Shown here: positions 43,101-52,600 of the stretch, one piece after another
How the letters are laid out: every line of letters starts with the position of its first letter
Position numbering within the stretch: position 1 is the stretch's first letter
Source: Motacilla alba alba
Taxonomy: Eukaryota > Chordata > Aves > Passeriformes > Motacillidae
NCBI RefSeq assembly: GCF_015832195.1
Contig: NC_052033.1
Location: 682,001 to 746,000 of the forward strand
Length of the DNA: 64,000 nucleotides
Direction of reading: 5' to 3'
Position numbers and translations under genes: made by a program
The notes under the pieces: model-generated
Databases searched by the model: none
What the model saw: the letters and a program-made list of their open reading frames with translations, nothing else
Told to the model about the DNA's origin: nothing

Positions 43101-46100
43101 TTGCAGAGGTTTTATGGTTCGTTTGCCAAAGGTGACTGGCAGAGAGAGGACCATAAACTATGTGGGTAATTTTCCCCCAGAAGCAAGCAAGCCTCACTGG
43201 CTGCTCTTTCCTTCCCATATGTTGAGAAAAAGCATCTGTGATAAACGCCTGAGTGCAAGGCCATTTTTCTGCTCTGAACTGTTGCTGGTGTGCAGATGTC
43301 TGTGGGACCAGCTGATGTGGGCTGTGATGGGGCAGCTGCGCTGGTTTCATGGCAGGCATTGTTACCACCGTTGGGGAAGCTAGTTGTAAATCTTGGTTAT
43401 GGTATTGCAAGCCTGATGAAGAAAAGCAGGGAAATGGTGCCCTTAGAACAGAGAAGCTCTACTAAACTGTTTTTTTTAACTGGTTGCCAAAAAGTCCTGG
43501 TAGTACTTTTTAAATGGAATTTCCCTTTGTGAAAAAAAGGGGCTCCACCTGGTCCAAGGCAGCAGTGTCTGAGTTGGCTGCAGCAGGAGCAAGCCAGGCC
43601 TGGAGGAGTGGAGGTGCCTGAGAGGCTTTTTCTTGCTTTCTTGGTAAGCTGTGTCACACTTCTGTGTATAAGCAACAGTCCCCTGCCGTGTGGACCCTCC
43701 CTCAGGCTTTGGGGCAGGGAGGGTAACACTGTCCAGACAAGTCCTTGCTCTCCATTAGAGGAAGGAGCCACAGTGATACTCCACAACTTTTGCTCATACC
43801 TTTTTTCTGGGCAGTAATTTCCCTCCTCTTTTCTTTCTGACGTTTCTCTCTGGGGATTTGCTGTCTTCTATGAACATGTCCATCTTATTTCCCCACAGTC
43901 TCTGCACTCATAAATCCTTCATCTTCCTAGAGATGGTGTTTTAGGCTCTGTCATTGTCAAATCCGATCCTTAACTACTCCAGCTCCCACATCTAATGGAG
44001 CAAACCTGGTTTTCATGTTGCCTCTTTACTGTTAATTCATATAGAAACCCCCTCTGAAGGTTGGAGAAGTTAATCAGTTGCTGCTCTGGAGTTTGTGGAG
44101 AACTGGAGGTCATGAACAAGTGGCAGGATATAGCTTCTGCAAGAGAAACTGGCTAAATGAGTTTTAAATTTAAAAATCAATGTCCTAATTTCAGATACTT
44201 TCTTCTGCCAGCATGTTGGACTCCAGCTGTGCTTTAATACTTCAAATGACAAAGAATCCAGAATGCCTAGTGGTTCCAGAGTTGTAGTGGTCTCTTCAGC
44301 TTGCCCACATCACTGCTGGAAGCCAGATGGGTCTGAGAAGGGACACCAACATCCTAGAAAGACATCAGCAGGGAAGTAGACAGCACAAGTGTCAGGTGGG
44401 GATGCAGAAGGTAGAACTGTCTTGACGTGTTCCTCGCCCGTTCAGTGTGTACAGAGCAGATGCTCCTGGTTTTTTGCCCTTTCTATGAAAAAACTGCCTA
44501 ATGTTAAACCAAATGAGATCTGTTCCTCTGTTTAAGAGTGGCCTGCTGTGTTTTCACTTGGTATGGGATTGAGGTGGGGAGAAATCTTCCCCTTTCCAAA
44601 GAGATTGGATTTAAGAAGCTCCTGAAAACATCTTTTTCCTGGAATCCATCATTTTGCGTAATGTATGAAAAGGGAAGCAAGTGGCGTGCATTGGGATAGG
44701 GTGATCTATTATCATTATTTCCTGGCATATTGATTCTCTGCATGGACAGGAAAGCTCTGTCACACCGCCAGCCAGCGGTGACGGATGGCCCTGCCACAAA
44801 CGTGTCGTGGCACCAGCTCAGACAAATGGCTGGGGGCAGGGGAGCAGCCAGGCGTGGGGTGGCTGCACACCACTGCATCTCTGGTCCCTGGAACGGGTGG
44901 CAGGCAAGTGTGGTGATGTTCTCTTCAGGCTTTCCTTGCAGAAGGAGGAATGGGAGTAGCGACCGGGCTGGAGAAGATGTGACCATCTCACAAGTACCGT
45001 GTCTTGCAGGGATGCAAGGGGGGGTTAAGCCAGAAGCTCATTCTGAGCATCAGTTCTTGCAGGAACCTGCCTGTAAGGGGGAAAAAATGTGTTTGAGGCT
45101 TGGACGTATTTTCTTTTCTGCAATAGCCTTTCTGCAGAGAGATGAAACTCATGTACAAACACCATTTTTCATTTACAGAGGTGTTTTCTCTGACTCTGTA
45201 AAATGTTCCTTAAATTCAGAATGGCTAAATTATCTTCTCTGCTTCTCTGCAGCTCTGTTATGTTTCTATCGAAATGCACAAAAATGTATTTCTTAATATC
45301 CGCAGACTCACATATTTCCCAAACTGTACTACTTTGGATGTCTGCTCATCCATATTCATCCTTACTTCACCTGCAAGAATGAGAGCAGAACTGTCCTGTC
45401 TCTGAATCAACATCTCCTGAGTCAAGCAAGAGAGGAGCAGTAGCTGACTGCAAAGTCTGCTTTATCTGAGAACATTTGTTCCTAAGATAGTGAGGGGAGC
45501 AAAGAGAGTCTGCAGGAGAGGCAGTTGGATGGCTGGGATGAGACTCATCACAATTTTCCTTTATGGTGTAGTCCCTCTTTATTTTTTTCCTCAGGCTCAC
45601 TTAGATCCTTCACTAAAAATGATGCTTGAACATCTAGAAGAGACAAGATGAGACAAGAAGTGGCCTCTGTGCCTTGCTGACTGCCAAGCCTGTGGTGTGG
45701 GGGCTTGGAGTGGGTTTAACACTGCGTAAAAATCAGGACAAGCAAAACCCTTGATTGCTTTTTAAGCATTTATATAAAACAAGGCTTAAAGCAAGTTTTT
45801 CATGTAACCATCTAACAAGCCAAGATGCCATCACTGTCGACCTTGCTTTGTGGCTCTGGGTGCTGTTGGTCATGGTCTGAAGGTGTTTCATACCTGGAGC
45901 ACATTGCTTGTGTCCTATGTTCTGTGTGGAGAGGAATGCATCAAGCATTTTTTTGTGAATCCCATGTCTTCACCAGGATTCTTATGGTGAAGGAATGCTG
46001 TTGGACAGTTGATGTGACAACAGTAGGTGAGATGAAATAGTGTCGTGTGACTCTGCCTTCAGCTTGCTGGCTCAGGTAGTGGAAGTGAGTGGGAGCTTTG

Positions 46101-49100
46101 TGTGTGCCTGAGGATCTTGTGCTGTCTCTTTTCTGCTCAAAGCTGCCTGTCCGTCAGCCTGTCATCTTCTTTTCATTTTGACTTATCATCCAAACCATAT
46201 CTAGGATTCAGAGTTTCATTTTTTGGATCGCCTCTTCTCAGGGACAGAGAGATAAATTTGACAGGCAAGTGTTCTAGCTCTCCAGTTCCAGGAGTGAGAA
46301 ACTCTTCTGCCTCAGGGACTGAGAGAAAACAACTATGGGGCAGCACCTTTGTTGTCCTTTCTCAGGCTGGAATTGTGCAGGGGGGGTTTCCAGTTTACTC
46401 AGCTCCTTTCCTCTCAAGGGTCTTGCATCTGCAGAGCACCAGTGCTCAGGCAGGGGAAGCAGAGCTTGCCTTGTTGGAAGCAAAACTAGTTTGGATCTTA
46501 GTATTGGATCCTCACTTCTTGTAATTATAATAAATTTCTGAAATGCATATTTAATGAAAAACAAATATATTAAATTCTAGTTGCTTAAGCCAAAGACCAT
46601 TCATCATTTAGGGAATGCACAAGAATTCTGCTCCTTCAGTGTTCCCTGCCAGAAAAGCACACGTCAGGGCAGAAGAGAGTCTGTGGGAGATGCTTCAAGG
46701 ATGGGGTGCTGCCTGCCTGAAAGTTTTCCTGACCTGGTCCTGTTGGCACTGATGCAGAAAGTGGGGCTTTGAGCCAATGGTGAGAGTGGGTTTGGGGGAT
46801 GGAAAAAGATCACTCATTACTGTGTTGAGCAGAGCATGGGGAGATCCACTGTCTAGTGTGCAGGGGAAGAGGTGTGAGACTTCTGAGTCATGTCTTAGCC
46901 CAGATACAGGACCAGCTCAGGATGGGGCTGCAGAGCCTGACCACCTCTCCCAGGCAAGAAGGAAAGGAACAGTCTCAGCACATTTCCAGAGCTGCCCAGC
47001 CTGCTTTGTCTTATTACTCAGGGCATCCTTTCCTCTTCCTCGTAGCCTGTGCAACCCCAGGGAGTGCAGCCATGTCACATCACCTGGAACACAGCTCTTT
47101 CTGGGTCTCTTGCTGAGCAGATGTGGCTGGCAAGCATCTCGCCTCCGGGGAGCAGTGGGGGAGGCACAACAACTGTATCCTTGTTCGCAGTGCCCCTCAC
47201 CTGCTGGGCTTGAGTGAAGGCAAGGGGAATTGCACACCCCCAGAGCAATGAGCTGTTGCCTTCCATATCCCTCTGTGACTGCCCTTGGGGGAGGAAGTAG
47301 GGCCTAGCACTCTCAAAACAACCTGGCCTCGCAGTATCGTGAAGGAATGGATCTGCTGCTGTCAGTGCAGTGTTTGGGGAGGGCTGGTAGACGTGCCCTG
47401 TCACTGGGAAACAGTTGGAAAGGAGAGGAGGTTTCCTGAGGCAGCCTAGGATGAAATGCAGCATGTAGCTTGGGAAGGGTACAGTATTGAGCTGGTGTTT
47501 GCTGCAGGAGAACGTGAATATCTGAGAGAGGGTTTTGGAGAGTGCTGGGGGTGTATGGGAGGCAATGTTCAGTGAGAATAATCTGATCTTTCTGGGCACA
47601 AGAGAGGCAGCATTCACTAACCGGTCTGTAACTGTTTTCCCTAGTCCCATCCCTGGCAGGGTTTCCCATCTCCAGCCGCCTGTTGTGGGGAGCAGGATTG
47701 GACCAGAGCAAGCCCGTGATCTTGTCACCCCATGGTGAGCCTGCCCAGCTCCTAGCACTGGTGCCAGCCTCCTATGGACTTGAACTGTGCACTGCACTGT
47801 TTAATTCCTCTGGATTTATATTAATGACATTCAAAGTTGTCTGTAGTAGTTGTTTCAGCACTTTGTTGATTTTTTTCATTAGGTGATAATTCATGGCTCT
47901 GTTCCTGTGCCTCAGACTGGTGCAAGGACAGCTCTGTGCAAGCCACAGTGGCTCACCCATTGTAGTACCAGACTGTAAATCTCACTGCTTGCTGCCCTGC
48001 CAGGCAGGTCCTTTTCTCCCCATTACTTGTTAACTCCAGCAGCTGATGATCATCTTTCCTAGGTTGATGCAATTTTTGTGACTCCAGAATTAAGTTTTCT
48101 GCTGCTTTTATATGCCATGGTAGGAATGAGAGTCTCGCTGTAACTGCTCTGGCACAAATTTCCACCCTCAGAGTAATAAGAGCATTAGCCCAGTCTCCTC
48201 AATTCATGTTGTCCCTGGCATGTTGTTATTCGTAATAAGCTTTGTAAAATGTTGTTAGGCTTTTTCCTGTCATAAGTGAAGGGTAGACAAGCAGACTGTG
48301 TGTCTAGAGATGATGAATTTTAATAGCAGTCTTTCAGTGCTGCTTTCGTCCCTTCCAGACTGGCTTCTCCACCCTGGGATTAGCTACAGACAGCCTGTTC
48401 CTCCTACCCAGGAAATGGCTGGCTAGTTCTTGCTCTATCATGCTTGACAGATCCCAGGGACAGGAAAGCTTGCTAGTAGCTGCTGCTTCTGTGCATGTAG
48501 GGGAGGTCTTGAAAACACTAGTCCAGTTAGAAATGTGTAGGACTATTACTGGGGTTGACTGGAACCAAGTCAGAGCTCAATCATCTTTAAGCCTTTTTCA
48601 AATGACAGTATTCAGCCAGTGTGTGTGCAGCAGAAGCATCTATGGACCAAAACCCTTGAGGGCTTAGGGTTCACCAGCCATGTCAGCCTTCTGCTTCTGA
48701 AGGGCACGGCGCAGCCCTGTGCTCTTGGGGGTGGGAGGGCGAGTCCCTGTGGGAAGGAGACTGGAGGGAGATGCCTGAGCCCATTCCCTTATCTGCTAAC
48801 TGGCATTGACAGGAAATTGCAATTAATTCCTGTGCACCTTGCCTTTAGTGTAGCACCCTCAGATAAGGTGGTGCATCAAAGAGATAAGGAGATGCTCTTG
48901 CATAGCAGGAGAAAGCCGGTGCAAAGACTGCCAGTGCAATGGGAGGAGGTCATGAGGAGCGTGGGCCTGGGCTTGACCTGAGACCTTCTCTCTCTCTCCA
49001 GCTTTCATCCTCATGATTATTCTGGCCCTCATCCGCATCAGCAGAGGCCAAGCTGAAGGTCACCCGTCCATGGCCCAGCTATCGGGCATCCGCAATCTGT

Positions 49101-49762
49101 TTGGGGTGTGCGTCTATTCCTTCATGTGCCAGCACTCCCTGCCATCCCTCATCACCCCCATCTCCAAGAAGAAGCATGTCAACAAGCTCGTGCTGCTCGA
49201 TTACATCCTGATCCTGGCGTTCTACAGCCTCTTGTCCTTCACTGCCATTTACTGCTTCCACAACGACACCCTCATGGACATGTACACGCTCAACTTCACC
49301 AACTGTGAGATCATCAGCGTGGCCTTCATTCGGTACTTCCTGGGCCTCTTCCCGGTCTTCACCATCAGCACCAACTTCCCCATCATTGCAGTGACCCTGC
49401 GCAACAACTGGAAGACCCTTTTCCACAGAGAAGGGGGCACCTACCCGTGGGTGGTGGATAGGATTGTCTTTCCTGCCATCACACTGATTCCCCCAGTGCT
49501 GGTGGCTTTCTGCACCCACGATCTGGAGTCCTTGGTGGGGATCACTGGAGCCTATGCCGGGAATGGGATCCAGTATCTCATCCCAGCTTTCCTCGCATAC
49601 TGCAGTCGGAAGGACACTCAGCTGGTCTTCGGCAGCGGGACGGTGAACAAGCACCTCTCCCCTTTCCGGCACAGCTTCTGGATTGTGTTCGTGCTCATTT
49701 GGGGTTTCTCTTGCTTCATATTTGTGACTGCAAACATTGTCCTGAGTGAATCAAAGCTCTGA
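10089..49762 (+). CDS. TMEM104: TMEM104, multipass amino-acid-transporter-like membrane protein
   Basis: Nine coding exons (10089-10133, 11960-12081, 13994-14075, 14982-15084, 15471-15551, 19809-19908, 20689-20797, 37108-37201, 49002-49762) sum to 1497 bp, or 498 residues; the mammalian protein is about the same length. TMEM104 is distantly related to amino acid/auxin permeases of the SLC32/36/38 type; its substrate is not firmly known. The first helix carries the family-like VYMFNLIVGTGALTMPKAF (residues 19-37). An acidic loop (84-116) with a D-S-D-V-L-L dileucine signal follows, then helices from about 146. A loop at 178-205 holds sequons N183 and N195. The rest is one large exon with the remaining helices, ending in SESKL. 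The start is the ATG one base after an acceptor, matching the known N-terminus MAGGITDTGELYSPY. All introns are GT/AG and in frame. The head-to-head promoter with NAT9 suggests broad expression. Confidence 0.96.
10134..11959 (+). other. TMEM104: TMEM104 intron 2
   Basis: This 1.8-kb AT-rich intron has an A-rich stretch at 11272-11315 (poly-A with CAACAACAA) and another near 11680-11745. No gene or recognisable transposon is seen. Confidence 0.7.
11960..12081 (+). CDS. TMEM104: TMEM104 exon, first transmembrane helices
   Basis: The exon encodes residues 16-55 plus two bases of a Ser codon. VGLVYMFNLIVGTGALTMPK is the signature of the permease-like first helix, and the second helix starts at WLVSLILLMFLGFM. 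The donor is GTAGGA. Confidence 0.95.
12082..13993 (+). other. TMEM104: TMEM104 intron 3
   Basis: This 1.9-kb intron contains no recognisable gene or repeat beyond a short AAAATAAAATAAAACAAAAC run near 12750-12773. Confidence 0.7.
13994..14075 (+). CDS. TMEM104: TMEM104 exon, end of helix 2
   Basis: The exon completes Ser56 and reads YMTTTFVVEAMAAANAQLRW to KRMEKRK, so the helix ends in a basic stretch that suits the cytosolic side. The donor is GTTTGT. Confidence 0.94.
14076..14981 (+). other. TMEM104: TMEM104 intron 4
   Basis: This 0.9-kb intron contains a (TG)10 microsatellite at 14736-14755 and nothing else recognisable. Confidence 0.7.
14736..14755 (+). repeat. (TG)10 microsatellite
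   Basis: Ten uninterrupted TG dinucleotides lie inside a TMEM104 intron. Confidence 0.95.
14982..15084 (+). CDS. TMEM104: TMEM104 exon, acidic loop with dileucine motif
   Basis: Residues 84-117 form a soluble loop, EDDEDEDSSSGVSDSDVLLQ and onward to ETRPILSV. The D-S-D-V-L-L hexamer (97-102) fits the [DE]xxxL[LI] adaptor-binding signal. The nearby serines followed by acidic residues fit casein kinase 2 sites. The donor is GTGAGT. Confidence 0.94.
15085..15470 (+). other. TMEM104: TMEM104 intron 5
   Basis: This 386-bp intron runs between GTGAGT and TAACTTGCAG. Nothing else is recognisable. Confidence 0.7.
15471..15551 (+). CDS. TMEM104: TMEM104 exon, conserved amphipathic segment
   Basis: The exon completes Gln118 and reads RRGSANIFEITERVEMGQMA to MFFNK, ending with one base of a Val codon at GTAAGT. 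The EITERVEMGQMASMFFNK segment is strongly conserved in the family as I know it. Confidence 0.95.
15552..19808 (+). other. TMEM104: TMEM104 intron 6
   Basis: This 4.3-kb intron has a T-rich block at 17851-17887 and a T-run at 17983-17995. No gene, processed pseudogene or clear transposon was recognised on either strand. Confidence 0.65.
19809..19908 (+). CDS. TMEM104: TMEM104 exon, transmembrane helix 3
   Basis: The exon completes Val145 and reads GVNLFYFCIIIYLYGDLAIY to LMQVT, a hydrophobic helix with the conserved YLYGDLAIYAAAVP. It ends two bases into Cys178 at GTAAGT. Confidence 0.95.
19909..20688 (+). other. TMEM104: TMEM104 intron 7
   Basis: This 780-bp intron ends in TCCCTCCTTTCCCAG. 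No other feature was recognised. Confidence 0.7.
20689..20797 (+). CDS. TMEM104: TMEM104 exon, glycosylated loop
   Basis: The exon completes Cys178 and reads SVTGNHSCSVGDSTKYNDTD to YRLYL. It carries two N-glycosylation sequons (N183-H-S and N195-D-T) and further cysteines, which suits a lumenal or outside loop. The acceptor is a tandem CAGCAG. The donor GTGAGC follows in phase 0. Confidence 0.95.
21189..21245 (-). mobile_element. CR1 LINE fragment (3' end, minus strand)
   Basis: GAGTTGGAAGGGACTCACAA followed by GGATCATTGAGTCCA is the reverse complement of the conserved CR1 tail (GGATGATCTTNNAGGTCCCTTCCAAC). The copy is short and degraded. Confidence 0.7.
25231..25320 (+). repeat. T-rich low-complexity tract (TTTTG/TTTG-like)
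   Basis: About 90 bp are almost only T and G in runs such as TTTTTTTTTG, TTTG and TTTTG. On the minus strand it is an A-rich tract with CAAA steps, as left by a retroposon tail, but no retroposon body is visible beside it. Confidence 0.85.
36241..36393 (+). mobile_element. CR1 LINE 3' end
   Basis: The stretch runs through GGCCAGGTTGGACAGGGCTT, GAGCAACCTGGTCTAG, GGTGGAACAAGATCATCTTC and AAGGTCCCTTCCAACAC. It ends AACC then ATTCTGTGATTCTGTG (36376-36391). This is the hallmark 3' end of chicken-repeat-1 elements, including the terminal 8-bp repeat. It is 5'-truncated as usual, and the upstream limit is approximate. Confidence 0.9.
37108..37201 (+). CDS. TMEM104: TMEM104 exon, transmembrane helix 4
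   Basis: The exon reads AAFTLLLGPFTFFNVQKTKY to LMRWI in phase 0 after a 16.3-kb intron. It ends one base into Ala246 at GTGAGT. Confidence 0.94.
37202..49001 (+). other. TMEM104: TMEM104 intron 9 (11.8 kb)
   Basis: No gene or recognisable transposon was found. A run of C lies near 38422-38430 and a tandem ATTGGATAAT pair near 41170-41191. AT-rich, TAAT-containing stretches (for example 41280-41420) look like possible conserved non-coding elements, but this cannot be shown from one sequence. Confidence 0.6.
49002..49762 (+). CDS. TMEM104: TMEM104 terminal coding exon, remaining helices
   Basis: This large exon encodes residues 247-498 and the TGA stop at 49760-49762. It includes HPSMAQLSGIRNLFGVCVYS, FPVFTISTNFPIIAVTLRNN, the HREGGTYPWVVDR turn and the conserved CTHDLESLVGITGAYAGNG. 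It ends with a helix closing in ILSESKL. Two further sequons, N333-D-T and N343-F-T, lie in the loop after LLSFTAIYCF. Confidence 0.96.
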
Positions 49763-50657
49763 TGAGGGTTAGCAGCACACTCCCTCTGGAGCTCCAGAGA
49801 CTCCAGCATTTCAGCTCCCCCTCCGGAACTGTGCAGTGATGGGGAGAGGCAGTATGAAGGGAAGTTTCCAGGCCTTTGGCTTGATGACACAGACTTTCTT
49901 CACTCCACTTCGGGTGTGAGTGGAGTGGATTCAGCCTTGTTACAGTTCTGGTTCTCGGACGAAGCCCTGGGGCTGAGCCCTTGGCAGCCTACTCCGTTAA
50001 CCAGTGTCCAGCCATTCCTGCCTTTGGCTCTGTCAGAGCAGCACATTCTCTGTCTGTCCCTCTGTGGTTCTCTGTGTGCTGCAGGTCTCGGCACACAGGA
50101 GAGAGACAGCCTTGGTTGCATCACTAAATGTCCCTTCTCCCAAAGGCAGGAATGTGCTGTGCAGAATCCAACAGGAGTTTGGGATAACTGAGTCTCTTCT
50201 TTCTGCTGAGACTCCTTCAGACCAACCTCCTGTGCCAGCTGAAGGAAAACATAAGGGTGGAAATAGACCTAATTCAGAAGGAAAAAATTTTGTGCGGTTA
50301 CATTTTCTTTTTCTAGAAGCATTATCACGTCTGTGCACATTGCCCGGGATGGGGGATCTTTTGCTTAGAGCTGGATTTCTGCAGCCTGGGAGTTTACATT
50401 CACATTTCCATCCTGTTCTCATGTGCTGTGACAGCTGTGCAGCTCAGTTGGGCAGAGCAATGCCCCTCTGCATGCAGGGATACAGCTCTTCCCACTGGAA
50501 AGGAAATCAGCCTTGCTTCCCTCAGCACCAGCACACAACTCAGAGCTTTCCTCAGGCAGAGCCCTTCTCTCTATGTCAGCTTTGCCCGGGGCTGGTACAA
50601 GCAGCCAGGCCCCGAACTCCAGCGGCCTGGATCCGGATCGGTGTGGGCTGGGGAGGT

Positions 50658-50739
50658 GCTAATTACCCAGTCCTGACACGCGAGAGGCTTCGGCTGTGCA
50701 CACTGTTTCGTTCCCGGCTCCCCGCGTAGGGTAATTAGC
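50658..50739. repeat. Inverted pair of GCTAATTACCC
   Basis: GCTAATTACCC at 50658-50668 and its exact reverse complement GGGTAATTAGC at 50729-50739 flank 60 bp of CpG-rich sequence. TAATTA is a homeodomain core. Confidence 0.85.
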
Positions 50740-52188
50740 CTTGAAACAAGGTGGGTGTTAACTCAGGGGAATGAGCTGGTGCCAGAAGGAAGCGGCTGTG
50801 CCCTGGCTCAGCCCTGCCTGCAGCAGCAGAGCTCCCGAAACAGGGGAGCAAAACCTGAAACCCTGCTGGAACTGGGATTGACCCCTTCTTGTCTTTCTGC
50901 GCAGGGCTAAGGTGGGCTTGGGGCTGCTCCTGCTCTGCTTCTTTCAGAATTGGGCTGCTCCTACCTTAAGCAGCTCTAGGAGAGGCTCTGCTTTTAGGAT
51001 GACTGTGGTCCCTGTAGTACCACACTTTGTCACCAGGTCCTGTGTTCAGAAGCCCTAGGGCACAGATCATATGGGTTTCCTGACAGAAGGAAGAACTTTA
51101 AAAGTTTTCACCTGAACTATTTTAAGCCCCCTGTTATCAAAGCAGGTTCAAAGCCAGGTGCACATCAGATCCTCCTGCCCTCTGCACTTGCTGCAGTATT
51201 AAATGTCATCGCTCACTAAAAGCAAGCTTTGAACTGCAGCTCTTTTTAATCAAGCTCTGTTTTCAAGTAGGACTTTCTGGTTTCCATATGACCTGAAGTG
51301 CTCCTCCTGGGGGAATATGCAAGTACCTGGAGCTGTATAAAACCACTTCATAGCTTTTAAAGCAAAACCCTGCACCTCTCAAGTCTGAGCACCGCCACTG
51401 TGTCCTTGCCGAGCTGCCTGGAGAGAATCTGGAGAGACTGTTCATCTTCTCTCCAGCTTGATCCTAAACAGGCATTTGCAGCCCCTGCTAGTGAGTTTAA
51501 ACATCCCAAGTGCTCCTGGAAAGCTGATGTGGTATCTTCAGTACCAAATTAAGAAGGTATTTTACAGGCATCTGGTGCTGGTGTCCTGTTTAGGAAGCAA
51601 TAGTTTGGAGGGCAGATTCCAGGGGCAGCTGAGCTGGGAGCCACCTGTGTGGCAGCTGGGAAGAGCTGGAGGAAGAATTGAATGCTGATGAAATGAGCCT
51701 TTGGAAGCTGGAGAGGCTGAGGGGGCTGTTCCTCTGCATGAGTGTGCAGATGTGGGTTCATGGAGGGTCTGAGGGGCGTCTGCCCTGAGCTGCCCATGTG
51801 TTGCAAGGCCCTTGGCTCAGGTCCTGCCCTCCACATGCCCATTTCAGTCTCTTGCCTTCACATTTCATTGCAGCCAGGGAACAGGGCTGTTCTCTGTTAT
51901 TTCATCTCCTTTCACCCTCCCTTCCCTTCTCAGGAAGGAGAGAGCCCAGCCTGCCACCCTCTTTCCTGACATCTCTTACATTTAAAGATGTGCCTTCTCT
52001 TCCCTGGCCTTTGTGTTCCCCTCTCCATGTCAGTGTGTGACAGTGACTTCTGAGGGGGCTGCACCTCCAAGAGCTGCTTGGATCCAGGTATTGGATGGAA
52101 TGGGATGCTGAGTGCTTGTGTTTCAGCCCTAGCCTTTGCCATGGTACTGGGGAGGACTGTGCTCCCCAAGGAGCATGAGTGCTTCTCA

Positions 52189-52194
52189 AATAAA
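52189..52194 (+). terminator. TMEM104: Candidate TMEM104 poly(A) signal
   Basis: AATAAA within CTCAAATAAATAACC lies 2.4 kb after the stop and is the first canonical hexamer I found downstream. AATAAA at 52557-52562 is a second option. Confidence 0.45.
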
Positions 52195-52556
52195 TAACCA
52201 TGAATTCCCAGACACCTGCTGTCCTTGCACAGCAGCAAAACAAATATATCCAAGGAATTGGGGTGATTAACAGAAAGAAGCTCTACAGCAGAGAACATTT
52301 TTCATATAAAACATGACATAGCAATGCCTTAAAAATTACTGGAGAAAGCAGGAAGGGAGTGGTTCAGTGCAGCCAGCACTGGCTGAGGGGACGCTGTGTG
52401 GCCCTATGGTGCAGGGCATGAGCTCTCTCCTCTTACTCATTGCGAATAAGTCTATTTTTATTTGGCCATTATCAGCAGTAACAATTCATTATTGCAGATT
52501 CACACGTGATGCTTTGTCCTGACTGTAATTAGTTTTTTAAAAATGGGATTAAAACC

Positions 52557-52562
52557 AATAAA
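52557..52562 (+). terminator. TMEM104: Alternative TMEM104 poly(A) signal
   Basis: AATAAA lies in AAAACCAATAAAATGCAC, followed within 40 bp by T/G-rich sequence (TCTGGTTTAGTCTG). Confidence 0.4.
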
Positions 52563-52600
52563 ATGCACATTATACATCTGGTTTAGTCTGACTTCTTTTT

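Larger units (their letters stand above)
49763..52600 (+). other. TMEM104: TMEM104 3' UTR (end uncertain)
   Basis: This is non-coding sequence after the TMEM104 stop. It has AATAAA hexamers at 52189 and 52557, giving 3' UTRs of about 2.4 and 2.8 kb. A CpG-richer patch at 50580-50740 carries an inverted pair of TAATTA sites. No protein was recognised. Confidence 0.5.

Noticed and set aside
47075..47797. 240-codon open frame on the minus strand in the TMEM104 intron
   Set aside because: It has no recognisable domain, no splice context, and low-complexity Ser/Pro/Thr composition. It is probably chance in GC-moderate sequence.
49079..49672. 197-codon open frame antisense to the TMEM104 last exon
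   Set aside because: It is a mirror of a conserved coding exon; the plus-strand frame is clearly the gene.
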